A stretch of DNA of 64,000 nucleotides, taken from contig CAWJLE010000003.1 of assembly GCA_963843645.1 (NCBI GenBank), forward strand, positions 744,001 through 808,000. Direction: 5' to 3'. Source of the DNA: CAWJLE01 sp963843645. GTDB taxonomy: Bacteria > Chloroflexota > Anaerolineae > DAOTYC01. The position numbers were made by a program, and so were the translations under genes. Positions 35,630-44,669 of this stretch are shown piece after piece. Numbering within the stretch: position 1 is the stretch's first letter; each line of letters starts with the position of its first letter. The notes under the pieces were generated by a model. It saw nothing but the letters and a program-made list of their open reading frames with translations. It was not told the origin of the DNA and did no database searches.

Positions 35630-37228
35630 ATGAGGAAGCTTGCAAGGTCAATTCTGGTTGTGCTGTCAGCGTTTTTGTTGCTCACCATGCCGATTGGGCC
35701 CACGGCATTCGCAGCGAAACCGAACAACCGCCAGGATCCCAACTGGCTTCTGTTACAACAACAGCAACAGCAGCACAATAATGGCAACAGGCGGGCCCGC
35801 AGCAGCGGGCCGCATAGCAACCTCGGCCAAAACGCCGCGCGCTCCCAGAACCACGTGGCGCAGCCGCAGAGCTTCGCAGCGCGCTCCCAGAACCACATTG
35901 CACGGCCGCAGAACTTTGCAGCGCGCTCTCAAAACCACGTGGCACAGCCGCAGAACTTCGTAGCGCGCTCTCAAAACCACGTGGCACAGCCGCAGAACTT
36001 CGCAGCCAGGCCGCAGAATCGTTTTGCGCGCCAACCTACGGTTACCCAGAACCTGGCGCGGCAGCAGAACAACGTCGTGCACCAGCCGACCGTCAGACAA
36101 TACATCGTGAGGCCGCGAGGCACCATTCCCGGCGGCGCTCAGCCGAGTGTTGCGGCGCAGAACCGGCTCAATGGGCAACCTGGTAGCCCGGCCAATACTC
36201 TGCGGACGTTTACGGAACGCTCGTCAGCCCGAGCAATTCGAACTCTCAACAGGCAGAATCTCGCCAACGGCCAGCCGGCCGATCCCAACAACACTCTACG
36301 AACCCTCAGGAATGCTCGTCAGCCGGGCAATCCTACCCTCAACAGGCAGAATCTTACCAACGGCCGGGCAGCCAATGCCAGCAACACTCTACGAACCTTC
36401 AGGAACGCTCGTAAACCGGCCAATTCAACCCTTAACGCCCAGAACCTGACCACCGGCCAGCCGACCGATCCCAACAGCACGCTGGCAGCCACGCGGGCCA
36501 ATCGGATTCGGGAGCGCCTCAACGGTGTCAGTCGAGAGATCCGAACCTCAACCTGACGCAGTCACAGCTGCAGACTCTGGTGAGCGATCTCAGGCAGAAC
36601 AATCTGTCCGATCCTCTCGTCACGAGTCTCAACTTGACGCGGGCCCAACTGCAACGGTTGCTCAAACTGGTAAGCACGAAGTCGAGCTCCACTGACCAGC
36701 AAATCGACGCCGCCATCCTGAACTTGCTGACCAAGATCGCGAACGGTCAGACGTTGTGGTTGTCAGGTAAAGAATGAAGAAGAGGGCCACGACGAAGACA
36801 ATGATGAGAACAACGAATCTTCGTCAGCTCCCGCTCCAGTCTACTATTACCCCTACCCGTACACGTTCGTTCCTGGTTACGGCTACAGTTACGTCCCGGC
36901 TCTCACGTATGGCAGTACGGTCTATAGCTACAGCTTCATTCCCAACAGCCTGTACTCCGCCTATGTGAACGGCTTTGGTCCGATACCGGTGATGTCGGTC
37001 GTGGCCTCAAATGGCGTGACCTACGTCATTCCGGCGCCCCCGTACAACTTCAACATGCCATGGGGCTCCTTTGGAAGCTTCGCCAACTGGGCTGCGCAGT
37101 TCCAGGGCCAGAATGGCCGGCCGCCCACTGAGCAGGACGAGGTCGATTTCTGGATCTCTCAAGCCGCGGCAGGCCTCCTGAGCATTTCATCTACAGCGGG
37201 CTACGTCCCTCCGCCACCAGGCTACTAG
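35630..37228 (+). CDS. Repeat-rich surface protein, first of two tandem paralogues (two frameshifts)
   Basis: About 530 residues if shifts near 36538 and 36755 are crossed. Layout: a signal peptide (MRKLARSILVVLSAFLLLTM), a Gln-rich stretch, four 14-residue repeats (ARSQNHVAQPQNFA), and a basic linker. Three 31-residue repeats (LNRQNLTNG ... NTLRTFRNARKP) and a short helical domain follow (DLRQNNLSDPLVTSLNLT). Then come an acidic Asn/Asp/Glu hinge, a Tyr/Pro segment (YYYPYPYTFVPGYGYSY) and a conserved C-terminal domain with GFGPIPV, PPYNFNMPWGSFG and ANWAAQFQ. The family is unrecognised. The next gene shares the same layout. It is probably wall-associated. Confidence 0.7.
35837..36004 (+). 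repeat. Four 42-bp tandem repeats in the coding sequence
   Basis: Units begin at 35837, 35879, 35921 and 35963 and encode variants of ARSQNHVAQPQNFA. The last two are nearly identical at DNA level, which suggests recent slippage or unequal exchange. Confidence 0.85.
36245..36511 (+). repeat. About three 93-bp tandem repeats in the coding sequence
   Basis: Units begin at 36245, 36338 and 36431 and encode about 31 residues each, starting LNRQNL or LNAQNL. A degenerate earlier copy begins near 36165. Confidence 0.75.
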
Positions 37229-37311
37229 ATCCTGGTTGCCGCGTCTCTGTGCGAGTCAGAACAGCCGGAGCACGAGCCCGACACCGAAGCCAAGACGCGC
37301 ACGCTACCGCC

Positions 37312-37349
37312 GCCCCGGTGTCCGAGACGTGAATCTCGGACACCGGGGC
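37312..37349 (+). terminator. Very stable hairpin after the first surface-protein gene
   Basis: GCCCCGGTGTCCGAG (37312-37326) pairs perfectly with CTCGGACACCGGGGC (37335-37349) around an 8-base loop. No T-run follows. Confidence 0.55.
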
Positions 37350-37511
37350 CGGCAGGTTCCTCTCCGGTCGAAATCCACTTCTTCGAATCCAACGTACTCA
37401 TTCGTTGGACGGCAAACAACGTCAATCCTTTACATACACCAACCGGAATTGGTCCGGCGGCGCAAATTGTAAAGACAATGTGAAGAATTGTAAAGAACAC
37501 GTGAAGACATG

Positions 37512-37539
37512 TTGACAGTTGTTATTGCCGTGATATACT
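37512..37539 (+). promoter_or_regulatory. Promoter of the second tandem surface-protein gene
   Basis: TTGACA (37512-37517) and TATACT (37534-37539) are 16 bases apart, the same boxes and spacing as in the promoter of the first paralogue. GGAGG precedes ATG 37606. Confidence 0.75.
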
Positions 37540-37605
37540 GAAAACTAGAGCACGCTGCACGCTGGCTTTCAAAGACCGTGCAGCAACGCTCCAGTGGAGG
37601 TAACT

Positions 37606-38934
37606 ATGAAGTACGTGAGACTTCTCTTGACGGGACTGACGGTCCTGTTCTTGTTGAGTATGGCTGTAACCCCGGCCGCTCTGGCAGCCAAAGGCAAAGG
37701 TTCTGACCAAAACAATTCTCAGCCCTTTATCCTGTGGCCCCAGAACGACGGAGCGGGCGGGGGTCACAGCTCCGGCGGCGGACCTTCCGGCCATCCCAGC
37801 CAGAATAACGTAGCGCACGCGCCGGCTGTTGCCCCGCATAACTTCGCGGGACCGCATAACAGCGCGCCGGCCGCTGCCCCGCACAACTTCGTAAGACCGC
37901 AGAGCAACAACGTGGCGCACGCGCCAGTTGCCCCGCAGAATTCGGTGCGCTCCGGGAGCATCGCTCCAACTGGCCCGCACAACTTCGTGAGACCGCAAGA
38001 CAACAACCTGGCACACGCGCCTGCTGCCCCTCAGAATTTCGTACGATCCGGCAGAGTCGCGCCGAATGCCCAGCATACGCCCAGTGTGGCGGGCTCCGTG
38101 ACACCTGGCGCTGTCAACCCGAATGGTGCACCTGCCGTCACCCAGAAGAATCGGGTGACCCCTGGTACCGCTAACCCGAAAGGGGTGCAATCGCCGGCTG
38201 TCACTCAGAATGGCCTGACGAAGCCCGGCGGCCTCGCCACGACCACCCAGCAGCAGCCTGCGGCCACGCCTAACACCGCCAAGACCAACACACTGACCAC
38301 ACAAAAACTGGCGACCGCTCTTAAGGCGATGAACAAGAACGGTTCGTCGTTGACTCAGAGTCAGCTATCGGCGCTGGCCAGCGCGTTGAAGTCGAAGAAC
38401 CTGAAGGCTCCGGCCATTAAAGACCTCAACCTGACGAACGCCGACATTCAGCAGTTGCTCAACCTGGTAACCACAGACGTCAACGCGGGAGACACGAGCC
38501 AGCAGATCATCACGGACATCGCCTCTCTGTTCAATTCGTTCAGCAGCCAACATCACCACGTTAAGAACGAAGAGAGCGGCAACGACGACGACAACGATGA
38601 GAACAACGAATCGACGCCGGCCCCTGTCTACGTGTACCCTTACAGCTACATACCGGGCTATAGCTACAGCTTCATCGGCGCCACGAACTCGATGTACGTC
38701 GATGGTTTTGGACCGGTGCCCGTAGCGTCCATTCAGCTGTCCAACGGCCAGACCGTGACGATTCCGGTTCCGCCGTACAACCTGAGCATGCCTTGGGGCT
38801 CATTTGGCACTTACGCCAATTGGGCAGCCCAATTCCAGGCTCAGAACGGCCGCGCACCTACGGATCAGGACGTAATCGACTTCTGGATCTCGCAGGCCAC
38901 GGCAGGCATGCTGAACGTCACCCCAACACCTTAA
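37606..38934 (+). CDS. Repeat-rich surface protein, second tandem paralogue (intact)
   Basis: 442 residues. A signal peptide (MKYVRLLLTGLTVLFLLSMAVTPAALA) precedes imperfect repeats around NNVAHAPVAPQN and PHNFVRPQ. A Thr/Gln/Asn-rich linker and a helical domain (SLTQSQLSALASALKSKNLK, then DLNLTNADIQQLLNLV) follow. An acidic hinge (ESGNDDDNDENNES) and a Tyr/Pro segment (VYPYSYIPGYSYSF) lead to a C-terminal domain with GFGPVPV, PPYNLSMPWGSFG, ANWAAQFQAQNGR and DFWISQATAG. It shares this plan with the preceding gene. No known domain was recognised. It is probably exported and structural or adhesive. Confidence 0.8.
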   Translation: MKYVRLLLTGLTVLFLLSMAVTPAALAAKGKGSDQNNSQPFILWPQNDGAGGGHSSGGGPSGHPSQNNVAHAPAVAPHNFAGPHNSAPAAAPHNFVRPQSNNVAHAPVAPQNSVRSGSIAPTGPHNFVRPQDNNLAHAPAAPQNFVRSGRVAPNAQHTPSVAGSVTPGAVNPNGAPAVTQKNRVTPGTANPKGVQSPAVTQNGLTKPGGLATTTQQQPAATPNTAKTNTLTTQKLATALKAMNKNGSSLTQSQLSALASALKSKNLKAPAIKDLNLTNADIQQLLNLVTTDVNAGDTSQQIITDIASLFNSFSSQHHHVKNEESGNDDDNDENNESTPAPVYVYPYSYIPGYSYSFIGATNSMYVDGFGPVPVASIQLSNGQTVTIPVPPYNLSMPWGSFGTYANWAAQFQAQNGRAPTDQDVIDFWISQATAGMLNVTPTP

Positions 38935-39030
38935 ACTCGGTCCGTTAGAATTCGCGTCTGCGTGCCCTGCGATCGGTGAAGGTTATCGATTTCGAGTGTG
39001 GGCACGAGCGCGAGTGCACCTTGGAACACG

Positions 39031-39068
39031 TGCCGGCCACGGTACTTTGTACTGTGGCCGGCATTTTT
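39031..39068 (+). terminator. Rho-independent terminator after the surface-protein pair
   Basis: TGCCGGCCACGGTAC (39031-39045) pairs with GTACTGTGGCCGGCA (39049-39063), with one G-T pair, around TTT. TTTTT follows directly. Confidence 0.88.
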
Positions 39069-39074
39069 GATCTT

Positions 39075-39103
39075 TTGCCTTTATCATTGGTCCGTATTAT
39101 AAT
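39075..39103 (+). promoter_or_regulatory. Probable promoter of the 2-oxoacid oxidoreductase operon
   Basis: TTGCCT (39075-39080) and TATAAT (39098-39103) are 17 bases apart. The leader to ATG 39263 is about 150 bases. Confidence 0.55.
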
Positions 39104-39262
39104 CTCGACAACTGGTGGGCAGTCCCTTCTTCTGCTCGCTTCGAATTCCTCACCATCACCTCTTCGGCTGTCGTGGGCGCGTAGCACACCCGGCCATCGT
39201 TCAGGCTTGACATCGCAGCGCAGTCACTTCCTATCTATCATTTTACGATGGAGGATCCTTCG

Positions 39263-40972
39263 ATGAATGACATCGGCCCCATCCACATCAGAGATGACGT
39301 GTCCATCGTCCTGGGCGGCGAGGCTGGTCAAGGCATCGCCTCGGTGGAGCAGATCATCACGCGGGTGCTGAAGAGCGCCGGCTACCACACATTTTCAACC
39401 CAGGAGTTTATGTCACGTATCCGTGGTGGCAGCAACTCCAACGAAATCCGCGTCGCGTCTCACCGCGTGGCGTGTTTCGTCAATCGGATCGATATTCTCA
39501 TCCCCCTGGACAAGGATGCCATCCCGCACCTGGCCGACCGTATTTCGCCACAGACAGTCATTCTTGGCGAAAAGGATCGGCTAAGTACCGACCGGCCACT
39601 CATCGACGTACCCTTCTTGAAGATCGCGACCGAGGTGGGCAACGCGATCTATGCCAACACCGTCGCTGCCGGTGTAATTCTCGGTCTGCTCAAAGTGGAA
39701 CCGTCGCTACTCGACGACTACTTGCGCCGCTTCTTCGTTACCAAGTCGGCCGACGTGATAGACAAGAACGTCGCGGCCGGTCGCCGCGGTCACGACATCG
39801 GGCGAGACCTCAGCGCACGCATCCAAATCGACATCGCGCGGAACGAGGAAACGAGAGCCGACATCCTGTGCACCGGTGCTGAAGCCGTCGGACTGGGCGC
39901 CATCGCCGGGGGATGCAATTTCATCTCCGCGTATCCGATGTCGCCGTCAACCTCGATCCTCCAGTCTCTCTCGAATCACAGCCGCGATTTCGGCATTCTG
40001 GTCGAGCAAGCGGAAGACGAGATTTCCGCCATGAACATGGGGCTCGGCGCATCGTATGCCGGCGCCCGAGCTTTGGCCAACACCGCCGGCGGAGGGTTCG
40101 CCCTCATGGCAGAAGCGCTCAGCCTGAGTGGCATGGTCGAAACGCCGATCGTCATCCACATCGGTATGCGGCCCGCACCTGCCACCGGTCTGCCGACCCG
40201 CAGCGAACAAGGTGATTTCATGTTCGCGCTTAACGCAGGCCACGGCGAGTTTCCGCGTGCCATCTTCGCGCCGGGAACCCTCGCTGAGGCTTTCGCCCTT
40301 ACCCAAAGGGCATTCAATTTGGCCGATAAGACTCAAGGCCCGGTATTCGTGCTGACCGACCAATATACCATCGACTCCTCATACAACACACCGCCTTTCG
40401 ACCTGACCGGCCTAAAGGTGGAGAAGCAATTCGTACGTACCGATGGCGACTACCAGCGCTACCGCTTCACGGACAGCGGCGTGTCGCCACGCGGCCTGCC
40501 CGGCTACGGCGACGGCCTGGTCGTCGTAGACAGTGATGAGCATTTCGAAGATGGCCACATCACAGAAGATTTCTCCACGCGTACGAAGATGGTCGACAAA
40601 CGGCTGCGCAAGCTGAAGATTCTGGAGGCTGACGCCGTCCCGCCGAAACTGGTCGGTCCAGACAAGTATCGGACTCTGATTGTAGCCTGGGGCAGTAACT
40701 GGCACGTTCTGAACGAAGCGTTGCCGCAGCTTGGACGCAGTGACGTCGCCGTCCTGCATTTTTCGCAATTGTACCCCCTGCACGCGTCCACGGCAGACTA
40801 TCTGGGGCGTGCTGAGGCCACGGTCATCATGGAGAACAACGCGACGGCCCAGTTCGGCCGCCTTATTCGCGAGGTCACCGGCCATACGTTTACGCACCAG
40901 GTCCTGAAGTACAATGGCCTGCCGTTTCACGTCGAAGAAGTCGTCGCCCGGCTGAAAAAGATCGTTAGCTAG
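39263..40972 (+). CDS. 2-oxoacid:ferredoxin oxidoreductase, fused gamma-alpha subunit (KorA type)
   Basis: 569 residues. The N-terminal gamma domain (about 10-190) begins SIVLGGEAGQGIASVEQI. The alpha domain begins near 205 with CTGAEAVGLGAIAGGCNFISAYPMSPST and has EQAEDEISAMNMGLGASYAGARALANTAGGG. The C-terminal transketolase-like part ends with the helical GLPFHVEEVVARLKK. With the beta subunit it oxidatively decarboxylates a 2-oxoacid (2-oxoglutarate most likely; pyruvate or others possible) to acyl-CoA with reduction of ferredoxin. It works in anaerobes or reverse TCA flux. ATG 39263 follows GGAGG. Confidence 0.92.
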   Translation: MNDIGPIHIRDDVSIVLGGEAGQGIASVEQIITRVLKSAGYHTFSTQEFMSRIRGGSNSNEIRVASHRVACFVNRIDILIPLDKDAIPHLADRISPQTVILGEKDRLSTDRPLIDVPFLKIATEVGNAIYANTVAAGVILGLLKVEPSLLDDYLRRFFVTKSADVIDKNVAAGRRGHDIGRDLSARIQIDIARNEETRADILCTGAEAVGLGAIAGGCNFISAYPMSPSTSILQSLSNHSRDFGILVEQAEDEISAMNMGLGASYAGARALANTAGGGFALMAEALSLSGMVETPIVIHIGMRPAPATGLPTRSEQGDFMFALNAGHGEFPRAIFAPGTLAEAFALTQRAFNLADKTQGPVFVLTDQYTIDSSYNTPPFDLTGLKVEKQFVRTDGDYQRYRFTDSGVSPRGLPGYGDGLVVVDSDEHFEDGHITEDFSTRTKMVDKRLRKLKILEADAVPPKLVGPDKYRTLIVAWGSNWHVLNEALPQLGRSDVAVLHFSQLYPLHASTADYLGRAEATVIMENNATAQFGRLIREVTGHTFTHQVLKYNGLPFHVEEVVARLKKIVS

Positions 40973-40976
40973 CCAG

Positions 40977-41001
40977 ACTTCCGGTCTTCTTTTTCGGAAG
41001 T
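40977..41001 (+). repeat. ACTTCCG stem-loop between oxidoreductase subunits
   Basis: ACTTCCG (40977-40983) pairs with CGGAAGT (40995-41001) over a pyrimidine-rich loop. It is one of the recurring GACTTCCG elements. It lies between two subunits that need co-expression, so full termination is unlikely. Confidence 0.5.
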
Positions 41002-41027
41002 GTGCGCACACACGAGGAGCCTGCATC

Positions 41028-41891
41028 ATGGACAAGAGCATCTACGACATGGGAGACATCGACATCGCCTGGTGCCCGGGCTGCGGCAACTACCACATCC
41101 TCAACTCGCTCAAGCAGGCCCTGGCGGAGCTTGATCTGCGACCACAAGACGTGGTCATCGCTTCCGGTATCGGCCAGGCGGCCAAGATCCCGCATTACCT
41201 GTACTGCAACGCCTTCAACGGGCTGCACGGCCGCTCTGTTCCTCCAGCCACCGCCATCAAGGCCAGCAACCCGCGCCTGACGGTGATCTCCGAGAGCGGC
41301 GACGGCGACCAATACGGCGAGGGCGGCAATCACATGATCCACGCCATGCGCCGCAATTCCGACATCACGGTCATCGTCCACGACAACATGGTCTACGGTC
41401 TCACTAAGGGCCAGGCCTCCCCGACCAGCCAGGAGGGCTTCAAGGCGCCCATCCAGCCGAACGGCGTCTTCGAGGAGCCGTTCAATCCGATCGCTCTGGG
41501 GGTCGCGATGGACGCCTCATTCATCGCCCGCGCCAACGCGGGTGACGAGGCGCAGACGACTGAGCTTCTCAAGAAAGCCATCACCCACCGAGGGTTTGCC
41601 CTCGTCGACATTTTCCAGCCGTGCGTGACCTTCAACAAAGTCAACACTTACCGTTGGTTCAAGGACAACACCTATTACCTGCCCGACGACTACGACTCGT
41701 CCGACCGTATCGCCGCTTTCGCGAAGGCCCTGGAGATGGAGAAGCGCCCTCTGGGTGTCCTCTACGTCAGTCCCAATCCGAAACCCATCTTCCACGAGGC
41801 CCTGGGCGTCTATGCCGACAACCCTGCGCCGCTCTACGAGCGCGAAGTCGACTGGGACAAATTGCACGACACGATAGAGGCCCTGAAATAG
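41028..41891 (+). CDS. 2-oxoacid:ferredoxin oxidoreductase beta subunit (KorB type)
   Basis: 287 residues. The thiamine-diphosphate-binding region shows CPGCGNYHILNSLKQAL near the start, then SESGDGDQYGEGGNHMIHAMRRN and MVYGLTKGQASPTS. Conserved Cys residues at CPGCG and later VTFNKVNTY context fit the short KorB/PorB-like type that holds one iron-sulfur cluster. It forms the catalytic core with the preceding subunit. ATG 41028 follows GAGGAG. It is followed by a second small stem-loop and a Tat-exported protein. Confidence 0.92.
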   Translation: MDKSIYDMGDIDIAWCPGCGNYHILNSLKQALAELDLRPQDVVIASGIGQAAKIPHYLYCNAFNGLHGRSVPPATAIKASNPRLTVISESGDGDQYGEGGNHMIHAMRRNSDITVIVHDNMVYGLTKGQASPTSQEGFKAPIQPNGVFEEPFNPIALGVAMDASFIARANAGDEAQTTELLKKAITHRGFALVDIFQPCVTFNKVNTYRWFKDNTYYLPDDYDSSDRIAAFAKALEMEKRPLGVLYVSPNPKPIFHEALGVYADNPAPLYEREVDWDKLHDTIEALK

Positions 41892-41896
41892 AGTCA

Positions 41897-41927
41897 GACT
41901 TCCGCAGTCCATGAGACTGGAGAAGTC
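41897..41927 (+). repeat. GACTTC stem-loop after the beta subunit
   Basis: GACTTC (41897-41902) with GAAGTC (41922-41927), plus an inner stem CAGTC/GACTG (41905-41909 with 41915-41919). It is another copy of the dispersed CTTCC/GGAAG element. Confidence 0.5.
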
Positions 41928-41944
41928 CGGTAAGGAGACATACT

Positions 41945-42850
41945 CTGAACAGACGTGATTTCCTGAGCAGCATGGGCAAGTGGGCCGCTACCCTGGCCCT
42001 GGCCGACGTGACTCGTCGAACCGCTTGGGCCGAAACCGAAGGCGACCCGATCGTCTCCGTTGCGCAGGGGACAGACTACGGTGCCCTGGTGAGGACCGTT
42101 CTGGCCCCGCTGGGCGGGATGGCGGCCTTCGTCAAGAGCGGCAACCGCGTCGTCGTCAAACCCAACATCGGATGGGACCGCCCCCCGGAGCAGGCGGCCA
42201 CGACTCACCCCGACGTCGTCAAGGCCGTCGTTCAGCTTGCCCTGGACGCGGGAGCCGCGCAAGTGCTCGTCTTCGACCGTCCTTGCGCCGAAGTGCGACG
42301 TTCCTACGTCAACAGCGGCATCCAGGCCGCCGTCGAGTCAATCAGCGACAAACGCGCCCAGATCATCTTCATGGAAGATCGCAAGTTCGTTCGCGTGAGA
42401 ATTGAGAATGGAAAGTCGCTCCAGGAAGCCGACATCTACAAGGACGCCCTGGACGCCGACTGCTACATTAACGTGCCCATCGCCAAGGATCACGGCAGCA
42501 GCCGGCTCACCTTGGGGCTCAAGAACGCCATGGGCGTCGTGGGCGGGAACCGCGGCATCATTCACATGGACCTGGGCAAACGCATTGCGGATCTGAACAC
42601 GATCGTGCGGCCCAAGGTCACGATTATCGACTGCACCCGCATCCTGCTGCGCAACGGCCCGACCGGCGGCAGCCTGGCGGACGTTCGAGTGCTCGATACG
42701 CTGATCGCCTCCGCCGACATCGTTTCCGCCGACGCGTACGCCACGACTCTGTTCGGCCTCAAGCCGTCGGAGGTCGCATCCACCCAGGCCGCCTTCGATC
42801 TCGGGTTAGGTGAAATGGACCTGACGAAGGTAGAAGTGGTTAAGAACTAG
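41945..42850 (+). CDS. Tat-exported DUF362-domain protein
   Basis: About 301 residues. The frame gives NRRDFLSSMGKWAATLALADVTRRTAWA, a twin-arginine signal. DUF362 motifs follow: RVVVKPNIGWDRPPEQAATTHPDVV, SRLTLGLKNAMGVVGGNRG and the C-terminal DAYATTLFGLKPSEV. The first ATG (41972) would remove the RR motif. A CTG at 41945, seven bases after AAGGAG, keeps it, so I chose CTG. A misread ATG/TTG is also possible. DUF362 proteins occur with iron-sulfur proteins; their activity is poorly defined. The neighbouring polyferredoxin suggests an exported redox complex. Confidence 0.78.
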   Translation: MNRRDFLSSMGKWAATLALADVTRRTAWAETEGDPIVSVAQGTDYGALVRTVLAPLGGMAAFVKSGNRVVVKPNIGWDRPPEQAATTHPDVVKAVVQLALDAGAAQVLVFDRPCAEVRRSYVNSGIQAAVESISDKRAQIIFMEDRKFVRVRIENGKSLQEADIYKDALDADCYINVPIAKDHGSSRLTLGLKNAMGVVGGNRGIIHMDLGKRIADLNTIVRPKVTIIDCTRILLRNGPTGGSLADVRVLDTLIASADIVSADAYATTLFGLKPSEVASTQAAFDLGLGEMDLTKVEVVKN

Positions 42851-42971
42851 CAATCAGCCTATCAGCGGGTTTCAACGAAGCTCTGCCGTGGAGCGGGCAG
42901 ATGCCCCCGATTCCGATCTCTGGCTGAAGGCTGACACCTGATCGCTGACCGCTCCCAACAAAGGCGGGTGA

Positions 42972-44559
42972 ATGGCCCAGAAGCAATTTGGAAGCTCCCC
43001 AACCATTTGGCGCCGGATTTCCCAGGCGCTGTTCTTGATCGTATTCTTGTTTCTGTTCCGCGTGACCGACTATTCCGGCACGGATCAACTGCCTTACGCC
43101 GTTAACGTCTTCTTTCGCTGGGATCCACTGATTGCCGCCTCGGCCATGCTCGCGACGAAGACGGTCATCGCGCTGGTTCTGCCGTCACTCGTCCTCGTCG
43201 CCTGGACCGCGATCGCGGGACGATTCTTCTGCGGCTGGATCTGTCCTCTTGGCACCCTGCTGGACCTCGCGCACCGGTTCATCCGGCCTTCCCGGGAAAC
43301 TGCTCCCCCGGGACGCTACCGCGCCGTCAAGTACGGGCTGCTGGTCATCGTGCTCGTGTCCGCCTTCTTCAGCGTACCCCTCGTCGGCCTCTTCGACCCG
43401 TTCTCGATCCTGGTGCGTGGTCTTTCGTTGTCTGCCGATCCCGCATTCAATTGGGCCGCCTCCGGAGCCTTCGATTGGGCCTATCGATCAGGTCCGACCT
43501 GGCTCTCGAATATTACCGAGCCGACCTACGCATTTCTGCGAGGTACCCTGCTGCCCTTCCGCCAGACAGCATTCATCCTGGCCCTCTTCTCCCTGGTCAT
43601 TCTCGGGGCCGTATTCGCTCTGGAGCTATTGGAGCGCCGCTTCTGGTGCCGGAACGTCTGCCCCTTGGGGGCGCTGTACGCGCTGGTCGCCCGCCACGCA
43701 CCGCTCAAATGGCAACCGGGCCGCGCCTGCCACACTCAGGGCTGCCATACGTGCGGTTTCATCTGCCCCATGGGCGCGGTCGACGCCGAAAGCGGCGAAT
43801 TCTCGCCCGAAATCGTGCAATCTGTGCCTGGATTGCCAGGAATCGTGCCCACAAGGCCTGATCCACTTCTCATTTCGCCGCCGGAAGCCCAGGCCCGCTC
43901 CGTTTGACCTATCGCGCCGCGCCTTCGTAATGAGCGTCGCCGCCGGAGCGGTCTTGCCCGCCTTCGTCGCGTCCACCGCCGCGAGGAAACTCCCCAACCC
44001 TGGGCTCATCCGGCCACCCGGCGCATTGGCGGAGCCCGACTTCGTCGCCCGATGCGTGCGCTGCGGCGAGTGCATGAAAGTCTGCATCAACAATGCCCTG
44101 CAGCCGAGCGCGCTGGAGGCCGGCGTCGAGGGCATCTTCAGTCCACGGCTCGTGCCTCGCCTGGGTTACTGCGAGTACAATTGCACCTTGTGCGGCCAGG
44201 TGTGCCCTACCGGTGCCATCCGGCCGCTGCCCCTCATCGAGAAGCAACGCACCGTCATTGGCCGCGCCGTCTTCGATCACAATCGCTGCCTGCCCTGGGC
44301 CAAGGGCATCCCCTGTCTCGTCTGCCAGGAACACTGCCCCACAGCAGACAAGGCCATTCGGCTGCGTCCGGCCGTGGTCATCGATCAGAACGGCAACTCC
44401 GTGACACTGCAGCAGCCGTACGTCGTCGACAGCCTGTGTATCGGCTGTGGCATTTGCGAGAACAAATGTCCTCTCCCCGACGAGGCAGCCGTTCGCGTCA
44501 CCCGCGAGGGCGAGTCTCGCAACCCAGACAACCTCGTCGGCGTGGGGTATTCGGGCTAG
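42972..44559 (+). CDS. NapH/NosR-like membrane polyferredoxin, one frameshift
   Basis: About 529 residues with a shift near 43818. The N-terminal part has about five membrane helices with CGWICPLGTLLDL and CRNVCPLGALYAL, the CxxxCP motifs of NapH/NosR/RdxA proteins. A ferredoxin motif (CNLCLDCQESCPQG) spans the shift. A twin-arginine-like segment (DLSRRAFVMSVAAGA) then starts a soluble half with CVRCGECMKVC, CTLCGQVCPTGA and CIGCGICENKCPL clusters. It probably passes electrons across the membrane to the DUF362 partner. ATG 42972 overlaps a GGCGGGTGA site. It could be two genes fused. Confidence 0.82.
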
Positions 44560-44581
44560 CTGACGTCACACGGCGGCTGTC

Positions 44582-44643
44582 CGGCGCGACAAAGAAAAGA
44601 CTGGGGCGTCGAACCTGCCTCAGTCTTCTTCTTTGTCGCGCCG
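44582..44643. terminator. Bidirectional terminator-like hairpin between convergent genes
   Basis: CGGCGCGACAAAG (44582-44594) pairs with CTTTGTCGCGCCG (44631-44643), continued by AAGACTG with CAGTCTT. It lies between the ends of the polyferredoxin (plus) and DUF2207-like (minus) genes. Confidence 0.7.
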
Positions 44644-44669
44644 ACGCATATCGCAGTCGGCGGGCCAAC

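Larger units (their letters stand above)
37229..37605. other. Intergenic region with hairpin and promoter
   Basis: Between the two paralogues. It carries the 15-bp hairpin at 37312-37349 and the promoter at 37512-37539; no gene is seen. A short repeat, TGTCCGAGAC, also occurs in the gap between the two MalG genes near 50137. Confidence 0.5.
38935..39262. other. Intergenic region with terminator and promoter
   Basis: It contains the terminator at 39031-39068 and the promoter of the ferredoxin oxidoreductase genes at 39075-39103; no further gene is seen. Confidence 0.55.

Noticed and set aside
35837..36004. Regular 42-bp repeats resembling a CRISPR array
   Set aside because: The repeats are contiguous, without spacers, and encode protein in frame.
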